A stretch of 64,000 bases of DNA. It comes from Amycolatopsis sulphurea. Lineage in GTDB: Bacteria > Actinomycetota > Actinomycetes > Mycobacteriales > Pseudonocardiaceae. The notes under the pieces were generated by a model. That model saw only the letters and a list, made by a program, of their open reading frames with translations, had not been told where the DNA came from and made no database searches. Positions 36,662-46,586 of the stretch are shown one piece after another. A program made the translations under genes and the position numbers. The stretch covers positions 992,001-1,056,000 of the forward strand of contig NZ_PDJK01000002.1 of NCBI RefSeq assembly GCF_002564045.1, read 5' to 3'. Within the stretch, counting starts at the first letter, position 1, and each line of letters begins with the position of its first letter.

Positions 36662-37402
36662 TCACCCGTCGAGTGCCGCTCGGAGCGCGGCCACTTTTCG
36701 GGCGAGCACTTGATCCTCGCCGGACGTGACAGTGACATACCGGTTCTGCTCTGGTCCGGTGACCTCGAACGCCACCCGGCCCGCTGTGAGGTCCCGGTAG
36801 GTCAGGACCCCGTCGGCGACCCGTCTGCCCCCTCCGGGGCCACGGACCGACACGTTGATCTCGCCCCGCCCGAAAGCAGGCTCTCCGAGCAACAGGTCGA
36901 CGCTTCGGGCGAGGCGGCTGCGATCGGCCGGGAAGTCGCTGTCGTCACCGCGGAATTCTTCCTGCGGCAGCGAAATCCTGGGCAGTTGCGCGGGAGGACA
37001 GGCCGGAAGATTCGCCACGAGGACGGCCGCCGGAGCCTGCCTGCCGTCCTCGACCTGCACACGTACCCGATCTCCGTTACGCACTGCCGTGACAACAACC
37101 CGCCCGCGCACCCCGACGAGGACGGTGTAGTGCTCGCCTCGGTTGTCCACACAGGCCACGTACTCGGTCTCAGGCTGCGCCAACGCGTAGACCGCATCCT
37201 CGAACTGGTCGGAGACACGACCACGGTCGAGCAGCCCGAGCCGGGACAGCTCGCCGTGCGACGCGTCTTCCAGCTCTCCCGCCAACGACTCCGGTGCATG
37301 CCACGTGCCGACCGCGAACATCGGATGTGAACCAACCAGCCCGACTTGGCTGAATGCACTCATCAAGGCACCCAGTGTAATCTCCACGCTGCGTGATCGC
37401 AC
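36662..37402 (-). CDS. EspG-family ESX secretion-associated protein
   Basis: A 246-aa protein with the EspG pattern: FAVGTWHAPESLAGELEDAS, ARSVDLLLGEPAFGRGEINVS and a C-terminal ADGVLTYRDLTAGRVAFE. EspG proteins are cytosolic chaperones that bind the tip of PPE proteins before type VII export. Here it follows the broken Pro-rich PPE-like gene and the PE-like gene, its expected partners. The start is taken at the first in-frame codon, with some doubt about the N-terminal 10 residues. Confidence 0.82.
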   Translation of the reverse strand: MRSRSVEITLGALMSAFSQVGLVGSHPMFAVGTWHAPESLAGELEDASHGELSRLGLLDRGRVSDQFEDAVYALAQPETEYVACVDNRGEHYTVLVGVRGRVVVTAVRNGDRVRVQVEDGRQAPAAVLVANLPACPPAQLPRISLPQEEFRGDDSDFPADRSRLARSVDLLLGEPAFGRGEINVSVRGPGGGRRVADGVLTYRDLTAGRVAFEVTGPEQNRYVTVTSGEDQVLARKVAALRAALDG

Positions 37403-38399
37403 CGCCGTCGTACCTTCCCCTGAAACTGCCGAACTGCGCGTTATCGCCGTGGAAGTTCGCCGATCACCGGCGGTGCCGGCTTCAGCTCACTGCCGCCGAA
37501 CAGCCCGTCCGGGTCGGCCTCCTGCAAGTAGGACGCGGCCTTCTTCTCCTTGTCCTCGTCGCCTTTCCCGCCCTTTCCAGGCATGCCACCACCCATCGCG
37601 GCACCGTTCTTCCCGGCTGCGCCCGGCACTCCGGCCGCGCCGCCACCCCGCGCCTGCATCGGCTCGCCCGGAGCGCCCACGCCGGTACGGCTGCCGGCTC
37701 CGATCCCACCGCGCGAACCCGGCTCATTGCCTACGCCACCGGAGTAACCGCCGCCTGAGCCGGTTGCGACCGGCGGGTAGCCCACCGGGCCGAACCCGCC
37801 ATCGCCGCGCTGCCCCAGGTCGACCGGGTTCAGCGGCGGTCCTGGCTGATAGAGAGGACCCGGCGCGGGTGGAACCCGCCCCGGCGACGGCCACGAGTCC
37901 TTCCGCGTGGTGTCGTCGCCCCGATCGATGGGACGGAGCCCGCTGCCAGGTGGGAGAATCGGCGGTCCAACCGGCTGCCGGACCGGACCCGGCATCGGGG
38001 CCGGCCCCGGCGCGGGGACCGGATCTGGCGTCGGAGCGGGGCCTGGCGTGACCGGCCCGGCCCCAGGAGACCTGGTTCCGTGCCCCGTCCGAGGCTTACC
38101 AGCACGGCCGTCACCCGGCCCGGGGCCTGCGACGGAGTCCGCCGATGAGCCGTCGGCACCGGCGAGACTGACCTGCGCCCCGGTGTCCTGCAACTGCGAG
38201 TACCGAGCAGGCACCCGGATGTTGTTCGATCCGGTCGACGAACTGTAACTGTCGAACACCTGCACGTTGTGTTGCGAATCCGCCTGCCACTGCGACATCC
38301 GGTCGGTGTACTTACGGCCGTCACCGCGCAGCAGATCGACCACGTCCTGGTCGGTGAATACCGGCTCCCGCGCAGCCACCGGCTGCACACTGTTCTTGG

Positions 38400-39275
38400 A
38401 GGGTTATTCAGGCAGCCGCATAGAAGTGCAGAGCGATTACCGTTGAGATGGTTTCCGCGAAGGTCTCAATGGGCCGTCGGTAGTCGGCGTGCAGGATCCT
38501 CCAGGTTTTGACGTTGGCGATGGTCTGCTCGATGACGTAGCGAATCTTGTTGATCTGGGTGTTGAATTCCTTCTCCCAGTCCAAGAGCTTGCGGTGCTTC
38601 GGCTTCTTGATCGGGGTGAGCATATAATTTCCCACGTATCCTTTGTCGCCCATCCAGTTATCCGGATTCAGAGTCAGAAGCGCCCCGGATTCCTTCAGGC
38701 AGTACGTGTCGTGCCGGCGTCCTTCGATGGGATCGGAGATCCACGCGAGTCGTCCGTCAAGGGTGCAAGCGATCTGTACGTTCATGCCGGTCGTCTTGTG
38801 CTTGCCGGAGTACAGCTCCGGGCGATCGGCCCATGACCAGCACGGCAGCAGGGTTCCGTCCACGATGTACTGCGTCTGGTCGTCCAATTCGTCCGCCGTC
38901 GGCACGAACTTCCTGAGAACACGTTCTATCAGAGGCGTCATTCCGGTGATCGCACGACTGATTGTCGGTTGAGATACCTCGTACGCTTCCGCCAGTTCGG
39001 CCTGAACCCGATTGCATCGCATGTATGTCAGCGCGATCACCGCCGAGTTGAACAGGCCCAGAATCGGTGGCCACCTACGCTGCTCAGCTGTGGTATCCAT
39101 GTCGACCAACCCGCACAGGTCGGTGATCTGCTCGATGGTAAGTCCAGTGGTATGATACATGTTAGGCGGTCCGTTTTTGTGAGTACTGAGTGTGGAAACC
39201 CAATTCTCTCAATAAACGGGCCGCCGTTGATGTTGACACGCCGGAAACGGCAATCTCAGGTGCCGTGAATAAGCC
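38400..39275 (-). mobile_element. Intact IS5-like insertion sequence
   Basis: An 876-bp element with imperfect terminal repeats (AGGGTTATTCAGGC at left; GGCTTATTCACGGC at right, other strand). The target TCTTGG is duplicated at 38394-38399 and 39276-39281. The transposase is uninterrupted, so this insertion is probably recent. It differs from the element in pitA in length, ends and protein. Confidence 0.92.
38408..39160 (-). CDS. IS5-like DDE transposase
   Basis: A 250-aa transposase that fills most of the element. An N-terminal helix-turn-helix (NRVQAELAEAYEVSQPTISRAITG) precedes a DDE_Tnp_4 domain with Asp in YIVDGTLLP, Asp in WMGDKGYVG, and the Glu region IRYVIEQTIANVKTWRIL. All three acidic positions look intact. 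Confidence 0.9.
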   Translation of the reverse strand: MYHTTGLTIEQITDLCGLVDMDTTAEQRRWPPILGLFNSAVIALTYMRCNRVQAELAEAYEVSQPTISRAITGMTPLIERVLRKFVPTADELDDQTQYIVDGTLLPCWSWADRPELYSGKHKTTGMNVQIACTLDGRLAWISDPIEGRRHDTYCLKESGALLTLNPDNWMGDKGYVGNYMLTPIKKPKHRKLLDWEKEFNTQINKIRYVIEQTIANVKTWRILHADYRRPIETFAETISTVIALHFYAAA

Positions 39276-39581
39276 TCTTGGCATTCTGGAAAGCCGACAA
39301 CTGATCGTCGGCCGCTCCTTGGGCAATGCCCAGATGCAGAGAATCGTCCATGGCCGCGCGCATCAACGGCGTGCACGAGTTCGCGGAGGCCTCGTTCGCG
39401 GACTCGCCGTGCCACGCCCCACGCTGGTACTGGGCCAGATCGGCGACTCGTTCGGCCACGCCTTTGAGACGCTCGCTCAGCCTGAGCGCCGCCCGCTGGG
39501 TGGAACCCAGCGATTCCGGTCCCGCTCCGCCCGTCAGCTGCTGATAGATCTCAGCCGCGGTCAGACACCGTTCCGCTTCCA

Positions 39582-40214
39582 TCACTGTCCCCCTCGGATA
39601 TTGCCGATGATCGCGACAGCCACATCATGCAGGGAAACGCAAGGGTCTTTCTTCTCCTTGCGCGAGTCCGGCTGCTCGACGAAAATTTCAATCGTCTGAT
39701 CATCACGCACCCCCAGCGAACCGTTACATTTGCCGAACGTCCTCTTTTCGCCGAAATCGTCAACCACTAGCGGGTAGCCCTCGGCCGGCGCGAAGGGCTG
39801 AAAGAATTTGAGCAGTTTCCCCTTGTTCGCGTAAACCGATGTTAACCCGCGTTTACTGACGCCATTGATAATGACCCCGATGCTGGCGTGCTCGTACTCA
39901 TAGCCGCCAAACCAGGCACACTCGGGCCCAGCGGGTCCCCGGTCGGACTTCGGCGTGACCAGTCCGCCGATGAAGCCCTTGATCTGGTCAGCCGTGAGCA
40001 CCCCGCACGGATCCTGCGAGGCCTTGGTGGTGTCGATCGGGTTCTGCACCTTCGGCACCCCCGGCCCCGGCAACTGACCAGCCACACCGCCGACCGGTGC
40101 GGACGAGGACCACTGGCCGGCCTGCGACGCCGGAACCGCCTGCCCGCCAGTGGTTCCGGAGCACCCTGCCACGGCGAACAGCACGACCGCTGGCGCCATC
40201 AAGACACGCCTCAC
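39582..40214 (-). CDS. DUF3558-type lipoprotein
   Basis: A 210-aa protein with a lipoprotein signal (VVLFAVAGC at the lipobox) and the DUF3558 pattern: DPCGVLTADQIKGF, GPECAWFGG and two more Cys residues (CNGSLGV, DPCVSL) that probably form disulfides. Such lipoproteins are regular members of ESX-associated clusters in Pseudonocardiaceae; their function is unknown. Its start overlaps the upstream PE-like gene (ATGA) and its stop overlaps the broken PPE-like gene. Confidence 0.85.
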   Translation of the reverse strand: MRRVLMAPAVVLFAVAGCSGTTGGQAVPASQAGQWSSSAPVGGVAGQLPGPGVPKVQNPIDTTKASQDPCGVLTADQIKGFIGGLVTPKSDRGPAGPECAWFGGYEYEHASIGVIINGVSKRGLTSVYANKGKLLKFFQPFAPAEGYPLVVDDFGEKRTFGKCNGSLGVRDDQTIEIFVEQPDSRKEKKDPCVSLHDVAVAIIGNIRGGQ

Positions 40215-40606
40215 AAGCTGCCCCCGACCTTCTTCACGTCGGTCGAATGCGCATCCTCCGCAACCTTATATGCGCCCATCGCCGCCCTGAACTTGGCAGC
40301 CTGATCATGGCAGTACCGCACTCGGTCCTGCAGCGACGCGATCAGCGCATCTCCCGAGTTGCGGAAAACCTCCGCGTTATTGCCGCTCGCGTAATCCAGG
40401 CCCGGCGACGCCGTCTGCGCGATAGTCTGCGCCTGCCAAACGCCCAGCTCAATCTCCTCGGCGAGCGCCTCGAACTCCTTCGCGACGTGCTCCAGCCCCG
40501 CCGGGTCGAGCGAGTAGCCCTCGCCCGTGATCGGCGCCACGACCATCGCACTGAACGACGGCCCGCCGTAACTGCCGGGTTCCGGTCCCTGGCGACCATC
40601 AGTCAT
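40211..40606 (-). CDS. PE/WXG-like helical protein
   Basis: A 131-aa protein. After a short start (MTDGRQGPEPGSYGG) it forms two long helices (PAGLEHVAKEFEALAEEIELG ... NSGDALIASLQDRVRYCHDQ) typical of PE-like or WXG100-like ESX substrates. ATG 40606 was chosen because the longer frame upstream is not protein-like. It heads the operon PE-like - DUF3558 - PPE-like - EspG. Confidence 0.75.
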   Translation of the reverse strand: MTDGRQGPEPGSYGGPSFSAMVVAPITGEGYSLDPAGLEHVAKEFEALAEEIELGVWQAQTIAQTASPGLDYASGNNAEVFRNSGDALIASLQDRVRYCHDQAAKFRAAMGAYKVAEDAHSTDVKKVGGSL

Positions 40607-40940
40607 CTCGTACGCCCTCCCAGCGTAGATCGGCAGACCCCAGTGGCCCACCCATCCGGAGTACCCGCGGGACAACCCGGAAGGCGCTCCGAAACCAACC
40701 TGAGGACACCTGTTGCCAACTGCAGGCAATGTATACCAGGCAGAAGTCCTGGGTATCACAGACTTGGATCTTGCGGAGCACGGTGACCTTGCCCGGGTCG
40801 TGAGCATCTCGGCCCCGGGCGTGCCGGGTACCCACCCGACCGGTAGAACCGGCAGCCCGAGCCGACCTGCCGGACCCACGGTGACCCGTTCGTGAGTGAA
40901 TAGGGTCCGGGAGCCGTTCACTCACGAGTTGGGGAGCCTG
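40607..40940. promoter_or_regulatory. Divergent promoter region with inverted repeat
   Basis: This 334-base gap separates the ESX-associated operon from the response regulator. At 40891-40926 CGTGAGTGAA and TTCACTCACG form a 10-bp inverted repeat around a 16-base loop, just before the regulator ribosome site (GGGGAG). I see no gene in the rest. Confidence 0.55.
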
Positions 40941-41582
40941 ATGCGGGTTGTGATCGCCGAGGACGCCGTGCTGCTGCGAGCCGGGGTCACCCGGTTGCTC
41001 GCCGACGAGGGCATTGAGACCGTCGCCGCGGTGGACAACGGGGACGAGCTGCTCGGTGCCGTCACCGAGCACCGCCCGGATCTGGCGATCGTCGACGTGC
41101 GGATGCCGCCGACGTTCACCGACGAGGGCCTGCGGGCCGCGCTCGCCGCGCGCAAGGCGATCGCCGGGCTGCCGGTGCTGGTGCTCTCGCAGTACGTGGA
41201 GGAGAGCTACGCGGTCGAGCTGCTCTCCGGCGGTACGGGCGGGGTCGGCTACCTGCTCAAGGAGCGCGTCGCCGATGTGGCGGAGTTCCTCGACGCGGTC
41301 CGCCGGGTGGCGAGCGGGGGCACCGCGATCGATCCGGACGTGATCGCCCAGCTGATGGCCCGCGGGCGGCGCAATCCGCTCGATTCGCTCACTGCGCGTG
41401 AGTCGGAGGTGCTGGGGCTGATGGCACAGGGCCTGTCGAACACCGCGATCGCGAACTCGCTGGTGGTCTCGCACGGGGCGGTGGAGAAGCACATCGGCAA
41501 CATCTTCGCCAAGCTCGGACTGGAGGCCAGTGCGGAGGAGCACCGGCGGGTGCGGGCGGTGCTGACCTACCTGGGCCGCTGA
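40941..41582 (+). CDS. LuxR/NarL-type response regulator
   Basis: A 213-aa regulator with receiver marks EDAVLLR, Asp in LAIVDVRMPP and Lys in GYLLKERV. The LuxR domain is LTARESEVLGLMAQGLSNTAIA ... VEKHIGNIFAKLGL. ATG 40941 has a GGGGAG site; earlier in-frame codons lie in the inverted repeat. The receiver subtype (MPPTFTDEGLRAA) is the one normally found directly behind sensor-domain kinases such as that at 35516-36649, so it is probably that kinase's partner. Confidence 0.9.
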   Translation: MRVVIAEDAVLLRAGVTRLLADEGIETVAAVDNGDELLGAVTEHRPDLAIVDVRMPPTFTDEGLRAALAARKAIAGLPVLVLSQYVEESYAVELLSGGTGGVGYLLKERVADVAEFLDAVRRVASGGTAIDPDVIAQLMARGRRNPLDSLTARESEVLGLMAQGLSNTAIANSLVVSHGAVEKHIGNIFAKLGLEASAEEHRRVRAVLTYLGR

Positions 41583-41661
41583 TCGGTCTCACCCGATTCG
41601 AGGGCAGCCCCGCGGTCCCGGCCTCGCCTACGATGGGCTGATGCCGAGCGAGGAGGACCCG

Positions 41662-41877
41662 ATGATCACCGACCGCAGTGTCCGCTTCTTCGGCGGACCG
41701 CTGGACGGGCGGGTCCAGGAGCTCACCGACGAGCAGCCGGTGCCGGGCACCGTGGTGCGGCACATCCATCTGCACGGCGGCCCGAAAATCGAGACGCTGT
41801 ACGAACTCGGCCTGACCGAGGACGGCTGGGAGTATCGGCTGTGCGCGCACGAAACGGAGCCGGACGGCCTCCGCTAG
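41662..41877 (+). CDS. Small hypothetical protein
   Basis: A 71-aa protein (MITDRSVRFFGGPLDGRVQEL ... LTEDGWEYRLCAHETEPDG). The FFGGPLDG start recurs in small actinobacterial and phage-borne proteins of unknown role. I chose ATG 41662 because GAGGAGG lies 6 bases before it; ATG 41641 is the alternative. Confidence 0.7.
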   Translation: MITDRSVRFFGGPLDGRVQELTDEQPVPGTVVRHIHLHGGPKIETLYELGLTEDGWEYRLCAHETEPDGLR

Positions 41878-42000
41878 CACCGAGCCGCGTTTCCCACCGG
41901 GGGTAGGGCCAGCCCCCCGGTAAGAGGCGCGGCTGACCCGAAGCCGGATTCGGCGGCCTGCCCCGCTGTGCCGAAGCGCCGCGGCCGACAGGCTTTCCCC

Positions 42001-43299
42001 ATGACGACGAGCCTGCCGCGGATCGGCACCAGCACGGCGGTACCGACCCGCCGAGACACTTTTCTCGACGTGGTAAGGGCCGGGGCGATCCTCGCGGTGG
42101 TGGCGCAGCACTGGATCATGCCGGTGCTGTCCTATTCCGACGGCACGCTGGCCACCGGCAACGCACTGGCCACCCCCGGCTGGTGGGTGATCACCTGGCT
42201 CTCGCAGGTGATGCCACTTGTCTTTTTCGCCGGGGGTGCGGCGAACCTGATCTCCTTGCGCCGCGCGGAATCCACCCGGGCCTGGTTCGCCGGCCGGGTG
42301 CGCAGGCTGCTGGTTCCGGTGCTGCCCCTGCTGGCGGTCTGGCTGGTGGTGCCGGATCTGCTGGCCGGCTTGGGAATTCCGCCCCAACCGGTCGAAGTCG
42401 CCGGGTCGATCGCGGCGCAATTGCTGTGGTTCCTTTCGGTCTATCTGCTGACCGTGCTGGTCACCCCGTTGATGGTCGCCGCGCATCGTCGCTGGGGGCT
42501 TGCGGTTCCGGCGGTGCTCGCGGGAGCCGGGGTACTCGTCGACCTCGCCCGGTTCTCCGATGTCGGCCTGATCGGCTATGCGAACGCCGTGATCGTGTGG
42601 GTGGCCGTGCACCAGCTCGGCTTCCACTATGCCGAAGGGCGGCTCGGCAACCTCGGCCGCGGGGCCGCGCTGGGGCTTTCCGCCGCCGGGTTCGGGATCA
42701 CCGCGCTCCTGGTCGCTTTCGGCCCGTACCCGGCCAGCATGATCGGGATGCCTGGCGCGCCGGTGTCGAACATGAGCCCGCCCACCGTGCTCCTGCTGTT
42801 CCTCGCGCTCGGGCAGATCGGTCTCCTGCTGGCGTTCCGGCAGCGGCTGGTGACACTGCCCCGAATCGGCACCGCTCTCGGCTGGCTCGGCTCGCGGTTC
42901 ATGTCGGTGTACCTGTGGCACATGCCCGCGCTGATCGTGGTGTCCGGCATCACCGTGTACGGCCTCGGTTACGCGACTCCGCAGCCCGACTCGACGATGT
43001 GGTGGTTCATGGTGCCGGCCTGGGCCGCCGCGTGCGGCGCGGTGCTGTTCGGCCTGCTCCGGCTGTTCGAACGGTTCGAAACCCAGCCGGACACGATGGT
43101 GGTCACCGCACGCACCCCGCAGCTCGTGCTCGCCGGGCTACTCGCCTCCGGCGGCTTGCTCGGGTTGGCCGCGAACGGGTTTCACCCGATGCGCGAAGGA
43201 CTGCTGCACGGGCCGGTGCCCTGGGTGGTGCTCACTGCGGCCGGCTTCGTACTGGCCGGACGGCAGCTGCGCCGCGGCCCGGCCGTGCTCACACGCTGA
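42001..43299 (+). CDS. Acyltransferase-3 family membrane protein
   Basis: A 432-aa protein with about ten membrane helices. The N-terminal signature is RRDTFLDVVRAGAILAVVAQHW, with the catalytic-type RxxxxxxVxxxH pattern, followed by VFFAGGAANLISL and RVRRLLVPVLPL. Family members O-acylate cell-surface glycans or natural products. It overlaps the convergent amidohydrolase gene by 11 bases. Acceptor unknown. Confidence 0.85.
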   Translation: MTTSLPRIGTSTAVPTRRDTFLDVVRAGAILAVVAQHWIMPVLSYSDGTLATGNALATPGWWVITWLSQVMPLVFFAGGAANLISLRRAESTRAWFAGRVRRLLVPVLPLLAVWLVVPDLLAGLGIPPQPVEVAGSIAAQLLWFLSVYLLTVLVTPLMVAAHRRWGLAVPAVLAGAGVLVDLARFSDVGLIGYANAVIVWVAVHQLGFHYAEGRLGNLGRGAALGLSAAGFGITALLVAFGPYPASMIGMPGAPVSNMSPPTVLLLFLALGQIGLLLAFRQRLVTLPRIGTALGWLGSRFMSVYLWHMPALIVVSGITVYGLGYATPQPDSTMWWFMVPAWAAACGAVLFGLLRLFERFETQPDTMVVTARTPQLVLAGLLASGGLLGLAANGFHPMREGLLHGPVPWVVLTAAGFVLAGRQLRRGPAVLTR

Positions 43300-44185
43300 G
43301 CAGCTTCGCCGGGGTGTCGTGCAGCACGGCCCGCAGGAATGGCTCACCAAGGCGATCGTCGGCCGCCCAGCCGGCGATCGCCTGCAGCTGCGTGACGTAC
43401 GGGTACGGAATGTTCGGAAAGTCAGTACCCAGCACGATCCGGTCCGCCACTTCGGCGACGCGCGCGGTCCATCCGGCGGGCAACGGCGCGTTCCGCTCCG
43501 TGAACGGCACGCCCACCATGGTCGTGTCCAAGTACACCCGCGGATACCGCGCCATCAGCTCGAACGCCGTGTCGTACTCAGGCATCGCGGCGTGCGCCAG
43601 CACGGCGGTCAGCCGCGGATGCCGCTCCAGCACCTCGGTGAACACGGACAACCCGGTGTACTCGCCCCGCAACGGGCCGTGTCCACAATGGATCACGACG
43701 GGCACTCCCGCTTCCGCGAGCGAGCCCCACACGGGGTCCAGCAGCTCGCCACGCGGATCGTAGGCTCCCACTTGCACATGTGCCTTGAAACATCGCGCAC
43801 CGGCCCGCAGCGCGGCCTCGACCGAGGACGCCGCCGCGGGCTCCGGGTAGAAGGTGCCGGTGGGCACCGCTTCCGGTACCTGCTCTGCGAACTCGATCGC
43901 CCACGACGTGAGCCATTCCGCCATGCCCGGCTTGTGCGGGTACACCAACGGCGCGAAATGCTGTACGCCGAGTGCACGCAGCGTCTCGATCCGGTCCACC
44001 TCGGGCATGCGGTAATGCACCGGCCACGCTGTGCCGTAATGTTCTTCGGCTTGGTCGAAATACGCCCATACCTTGTCCATCACGGGCTTCGGCAGGAAGT
44101 GCACGTGCAGGTCGATGAGCCCGTCGATCCCGAGCGACGCGGTCCACCTCGCGACGTCGGCGTCCGAGACCGGACCGGGCGTCAC
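43289..44185 (-). CDS. Amidohydrolase (TIM-barrel, ACMSD-like)
   Basis: A 298-aa metal-dependent hydrolase or decarboxylase. Ligands: DLHVHFLP (HxH), [20 protein letters not shown] and the late Asp in [13 protein letters not shown]. This layout is that of the amidohydrolase_2 group, which includes ACMS decarboxylase. GTG 44185 overlaps the smpB stop (GTGA). Substrate unknown; its link to smpB is only positional. Confidence 0.87.
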   Translation of the reverse strand: MTPGPVSDADVARWTASLGIDGLIDLHVHFLPKPVMDKVWAYFDQAEEHYGTAWPVHYRMPEVDRIETLRALGVQHFAPLVYPHKPGMAEWLTSWAIEFAEQVPEAVPTGTFYPEPAAASSVEAALRAGARCFKAHVQVGAYDPRGELLDPVWGSLAEAGVPVVIHCGHGPLRGEYTGLSVFTEVLERHPRLTAVLAHAAMPEYDTAFELMARYPRVYLDTTMVGVPFTERNAPLPAGWTARVAEVADRIVLGTDFPNIPYPYVTQLQAIAGWAADDRLGEPFLRAVLHDTPAKLLSV

Positions 44186-44664
44186 TCGGTGAACCGGCCC
44201 TTGAGCGCCCGGCCCATCGCCCGGCTGATGTCCCGATCGGCGTCGCGTTTGGCCAGCGACTGCCGCTTGTCGTAGGCCTTCTTGCCCTTGGCCAGCGCGA
44301 TCTCGACCTTGACCTTGCCGTCCTTGAAGTACAGGGACAGCGGGACCAGCGAGAGCCCGCTTTCCTTGGTCTTGCCGATCAGCCGCTCGATCTCCCGCCG
44401 GTGCAGCAGCAGCTTGCGGGTGCGCCGCGGCATGTGGTTGGTCCAGGTGCCCTGGGTGTACTCCGGGATGTGCACGTTGCGCAGCCACACTTCGCCGTCG
44501 TCGACCGTGGCGAACGCGTCGGCGAGCGAAGCCTTGCCCGCGCGCAGGCTCTTCACCTCTGTGCCCTGGAGCACCAGCCCTGCCTCGTAGGTGTCCAGGA
44601 TGGAATAGTCGTGCCGAGCCTTGCGGTTCGACGCGATGACCTTCTGTCCACGTTCCTTGGGCAT
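44182..44664 (-). CDS. smpB: SsrA-binding protein
   Basis: A 160-aa RNA-binding protein that carries tmRNA to stalled ribosomes. The full family sequence is present: [54 protein letters not shown] and the basic tail [20 protein letters not shown] chose ATG 44664 (MPKERGQKV); ATG 44673 is three codons earlier. It follows ftsX, as is usual in actinobacteria. Confidence 0.95.
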   Translation of the reverse strand: MPKERGQKVIASNRKARHDYSILDTYEAGLVLQGTEVKSLRAGKASLADAFATVDDGEVWLRNVHIPEYTQGTWTNHMPRRTRKLLLHRREIERLIGKTKESGLSLVPLSLYFKDGKVKVEIALAKGKKAYDKRQSLAKRDADRDISRAMGRALKGRFTE

Positions 44665-44842
44665 GCCGACCACTCTACGTGGCCTGGGGGTGGCTCGGCA
44701 CTCCGGTTTCCGGGCGGGAAGCCGCAGCTCCGCGCGAGGTTTTCCGGCTCGGTGAATATTCCCGACGCGGTCTTCCCGCGTGCTCAGTCCACTCCGGACA
44801 CCCGCAGCGCCGCGCGTACCTAAGCGCGCGCGGCACTTACCG

Positions 44843-45736
44843 CTAGTGGCGCACGTACAGACGCAGCGTCACGTACCCGGTGATCGCCGAGATCACCACG
44901 GACACCGCGAGCAGGATCGGCGCGACCGGGAACAGCACTTCCAGCGTGGTGATCTGCGGGAAGACCTCGCCGGTGAACACCGAATCGAGGAACGACAGCT
45001 TCGTCAGCAGCAGGAACACCGTGCCGAGCACCGCACCGACCACGCCGGCGACCACCGCCTCCAGCAGGAACGGCAGCTGGGTATACCAGCGGGTCGCGCC
45101 GACCAGGCGCATGATGCCGACCTCGGTACGCCGGGTGAAGGCCGAGACCTGGATGGTGTTCGCGATCAGCAGCAGCGCGGCCACGGCCATGATGAGCGCC
45201 ATCACGAAGGCGATGTTGCGCACGCCGTTGAACACGTTGAACACGCGGTCGAGGAACTTCTTCTGGTCGTCGACCTTCCGCACGCCGGGCTGGCCCGAGT
45301 ACTGCTTGATGATCGCGTCGGACCGGTCCGGGTCCTTGAGCTTCACCTGCAGCGACGCGGGCAGCGCCTCCGGCCCGGTCAGCTCGAGCAGCTCCGGCTG
45401 GCTGGCGAAGATCTTCTGGAACCGCTGGTAGGCCTGGTCGCGGTTCTCGTAGACCACGGATTCCACGCCCGGGTTGTTCTGCAGCGATTGGCGCAGCGAA
45501 CCGCACATCTGCTGGCTGCAGTTCTTGTCGTTGGCGCTGACCTGGTCGACCAGGCTGATCGAGACTTCGACCTCGGCGAGGAAGTTCGCCTTCATCTTGT
45601 CGATCGTGCGCACGGCGAGCAGGCCGCCGCCGAGCATGGCGAGCGAAACCGCCGTGGTGAGGACCATCGCGATGGTCATCGTCACGTTCCGGCGCAACCC
45701 GGTGACGACCTCGCTGAAGACGAAACTGGCACGCAT
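44843..45736 (-). CDS. ftsX: Cell division protein FtsX
   Basis: A 297-aa membrane protein with four helices and an extracellular loop after helix 1 ([23 protein letters not shown]; a pair of Cys in [10 protein letters not shown]; then [17 protein letters not shown]). It works with FtsE and activates peptidoglycan hydrolases (in mycobacteria RipC) during division. It lies 48 bases downstream of ftsE. Confidence 0.95.
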   Translation of the reverse strand: MRASFVFSEVVTGLRRNVTMTIAMVLTTAVSLAMLGGGLLAVRTIDKMKANFLAEVEVSISLVDQVSANDKNCSQQMCGSLRQSLQNNPGVESVVYENRDQAYQRFQKIFASQPELLELTGPEALPASLQVKLKDPDRSDAIIKQYSGQPGVRKVDDQKKFLDRVFNVFNGVRNIAFVMALIMAVAALLLIANTIQVSAFTRRTEVGIMRLVGATRWYTQLPFLLEAVVAGVVGAVLGTVFLLLTKLSFLDSVFTGEVFPQITTLEVLFPVAPILLAVSVVISAITGYVTLRLYVRH

Positions 45737-45784
45737 CGCTGGTGTCTGTCCTTGGAATCGGGGCTGGAGTCGGGCGGGGTGGCG

Positions 45785-46474
45785 TCAGCGGCCGATGCCG
45801 TAGACGCCGCGGGAATCGTCGCGGATGACGCGACCGAGCTGCAGCTCGACGACCCGGCGCCGCATCGAGTCCACGATGGAGTGGTCGTGGGTCGCCATCA
45901 GCACGGTGGTGCCCGTGCGGTTGATCCGTTCCAGCAGCAGCATGATGTCCTGGCTGGTGTCCGGGTCCAGATTCCCGGTCGGCTCGTCGGCGAGCAGCAC
46001 CAGCGGCCGGTTCACGAACGCCCGGGCGATCGCCACCCGCTGCTGCTCCCCGCCGGAGAGTTCGTTGGGCAGCCGGTCCGCCTTGCCGTCCAGGCCGACC
46101 AGTTCGAGCACCTCGGGCACGACCTTGCGGATCGTCGGCCGGGGTTTGCCGATCACCTCGAGCGCGAAGGCCACGTTCTGCGCGACGGTCTTGTTGGCCA
46201 GCAACCGGAAGTCCTGGAACACGCAGCCGATGGTCTGGCGCAGCCGGGGCACCCGGCGCCGGGCGAGCTTGGCGACGTCGAAGTTCGACACCATGACCCG
46301 CCCCTTGCTGGGCACTTCCTCCCGCAGCAGCAGCCGCAGGAAGGTGGACTTCCCGGAGCCGGACGGACCGATGAGGAAGACGAACTCACCCTTGTCGACC
46401 TCGACCGACACCTGTTCCAGGGCAGGCCGGGTCGAGGTCTTGTAGACCTTGGAAACCTCTTCGAGCCGGATCAC
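45785..46474 (-). CDS. ftsE: Cell division ATP-binding protein FtsE
   Basis: A 229-aa ABC ATPase of standard FtsE length. Walker A is GPSGSGKST, the signature is LSGGEQQR, Walker B is [12 protein letters not shown] and the switch is [13 protein letters not shown] 46474 ([12 protein letters not shown]) was chosen; longer frames upstream are not FtsE. It forms a unit with ftsX. Confidence 0.96.
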   Translation of the reverse strand: MIRLEEVSKVYKTSTRPALEQVSVEVDKGEFVFLIGPSGSGKSTFLRLLLREEVPSKGRVMVSNFDVAKLARRRVPRLRQTIGCVFQDFRLLANKTVAQNVAFALEVIGKPRPTIRKVVPEVLELVGLDGKADRLPNELSGGEQQRVAIARAFVNRPLVLLADEPTGNLDPDTSQDIMLLLERINRTGTTVLMATHDHSIVDSMRRRVVELQLGRVIRDDSRGVYGIGR

Positions 46475-46586
46475 GATTCGGCATCCTACCCATGGGCCTT
46501 GTAAAGGCGGGGTTGCCGGTGCCCGGACGGGCACCCGGGGACCCCGCAGGCAGGGGCCCCCGGCTGTCCGAAGTGGAGGAAGTGGA

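Larger units (their letters stand above)
37441..39582 (-). pseudogene. PPE-like, Pro/Gly-rich ESX substrate gene split by an insertion sequence
   Basis: The N-terminal part (ATG 39582 to about 39281) is helical and WXG-like (LTAAEIYQQLTGGAGPESL ... LAQYQRGAWHGESAN) and reads FQNAK at the insertion. The C-terminal part (38393 to 37441) resumes NSVQPVAAREPVFTDQD, then a region with SQHNVQVFDSYSSSTG, a long Pro/Gly-rich section, and a charged end. Removing 38400-39275 and one target copy joins them in frame as QNAKNSVQPV. The stop of the lipoprotein gene overlaps this start (TGATG). The N-terminal fragment could still be made; the C-terminal part has no start signal of its own that I can see. 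Confidence 0.85.
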
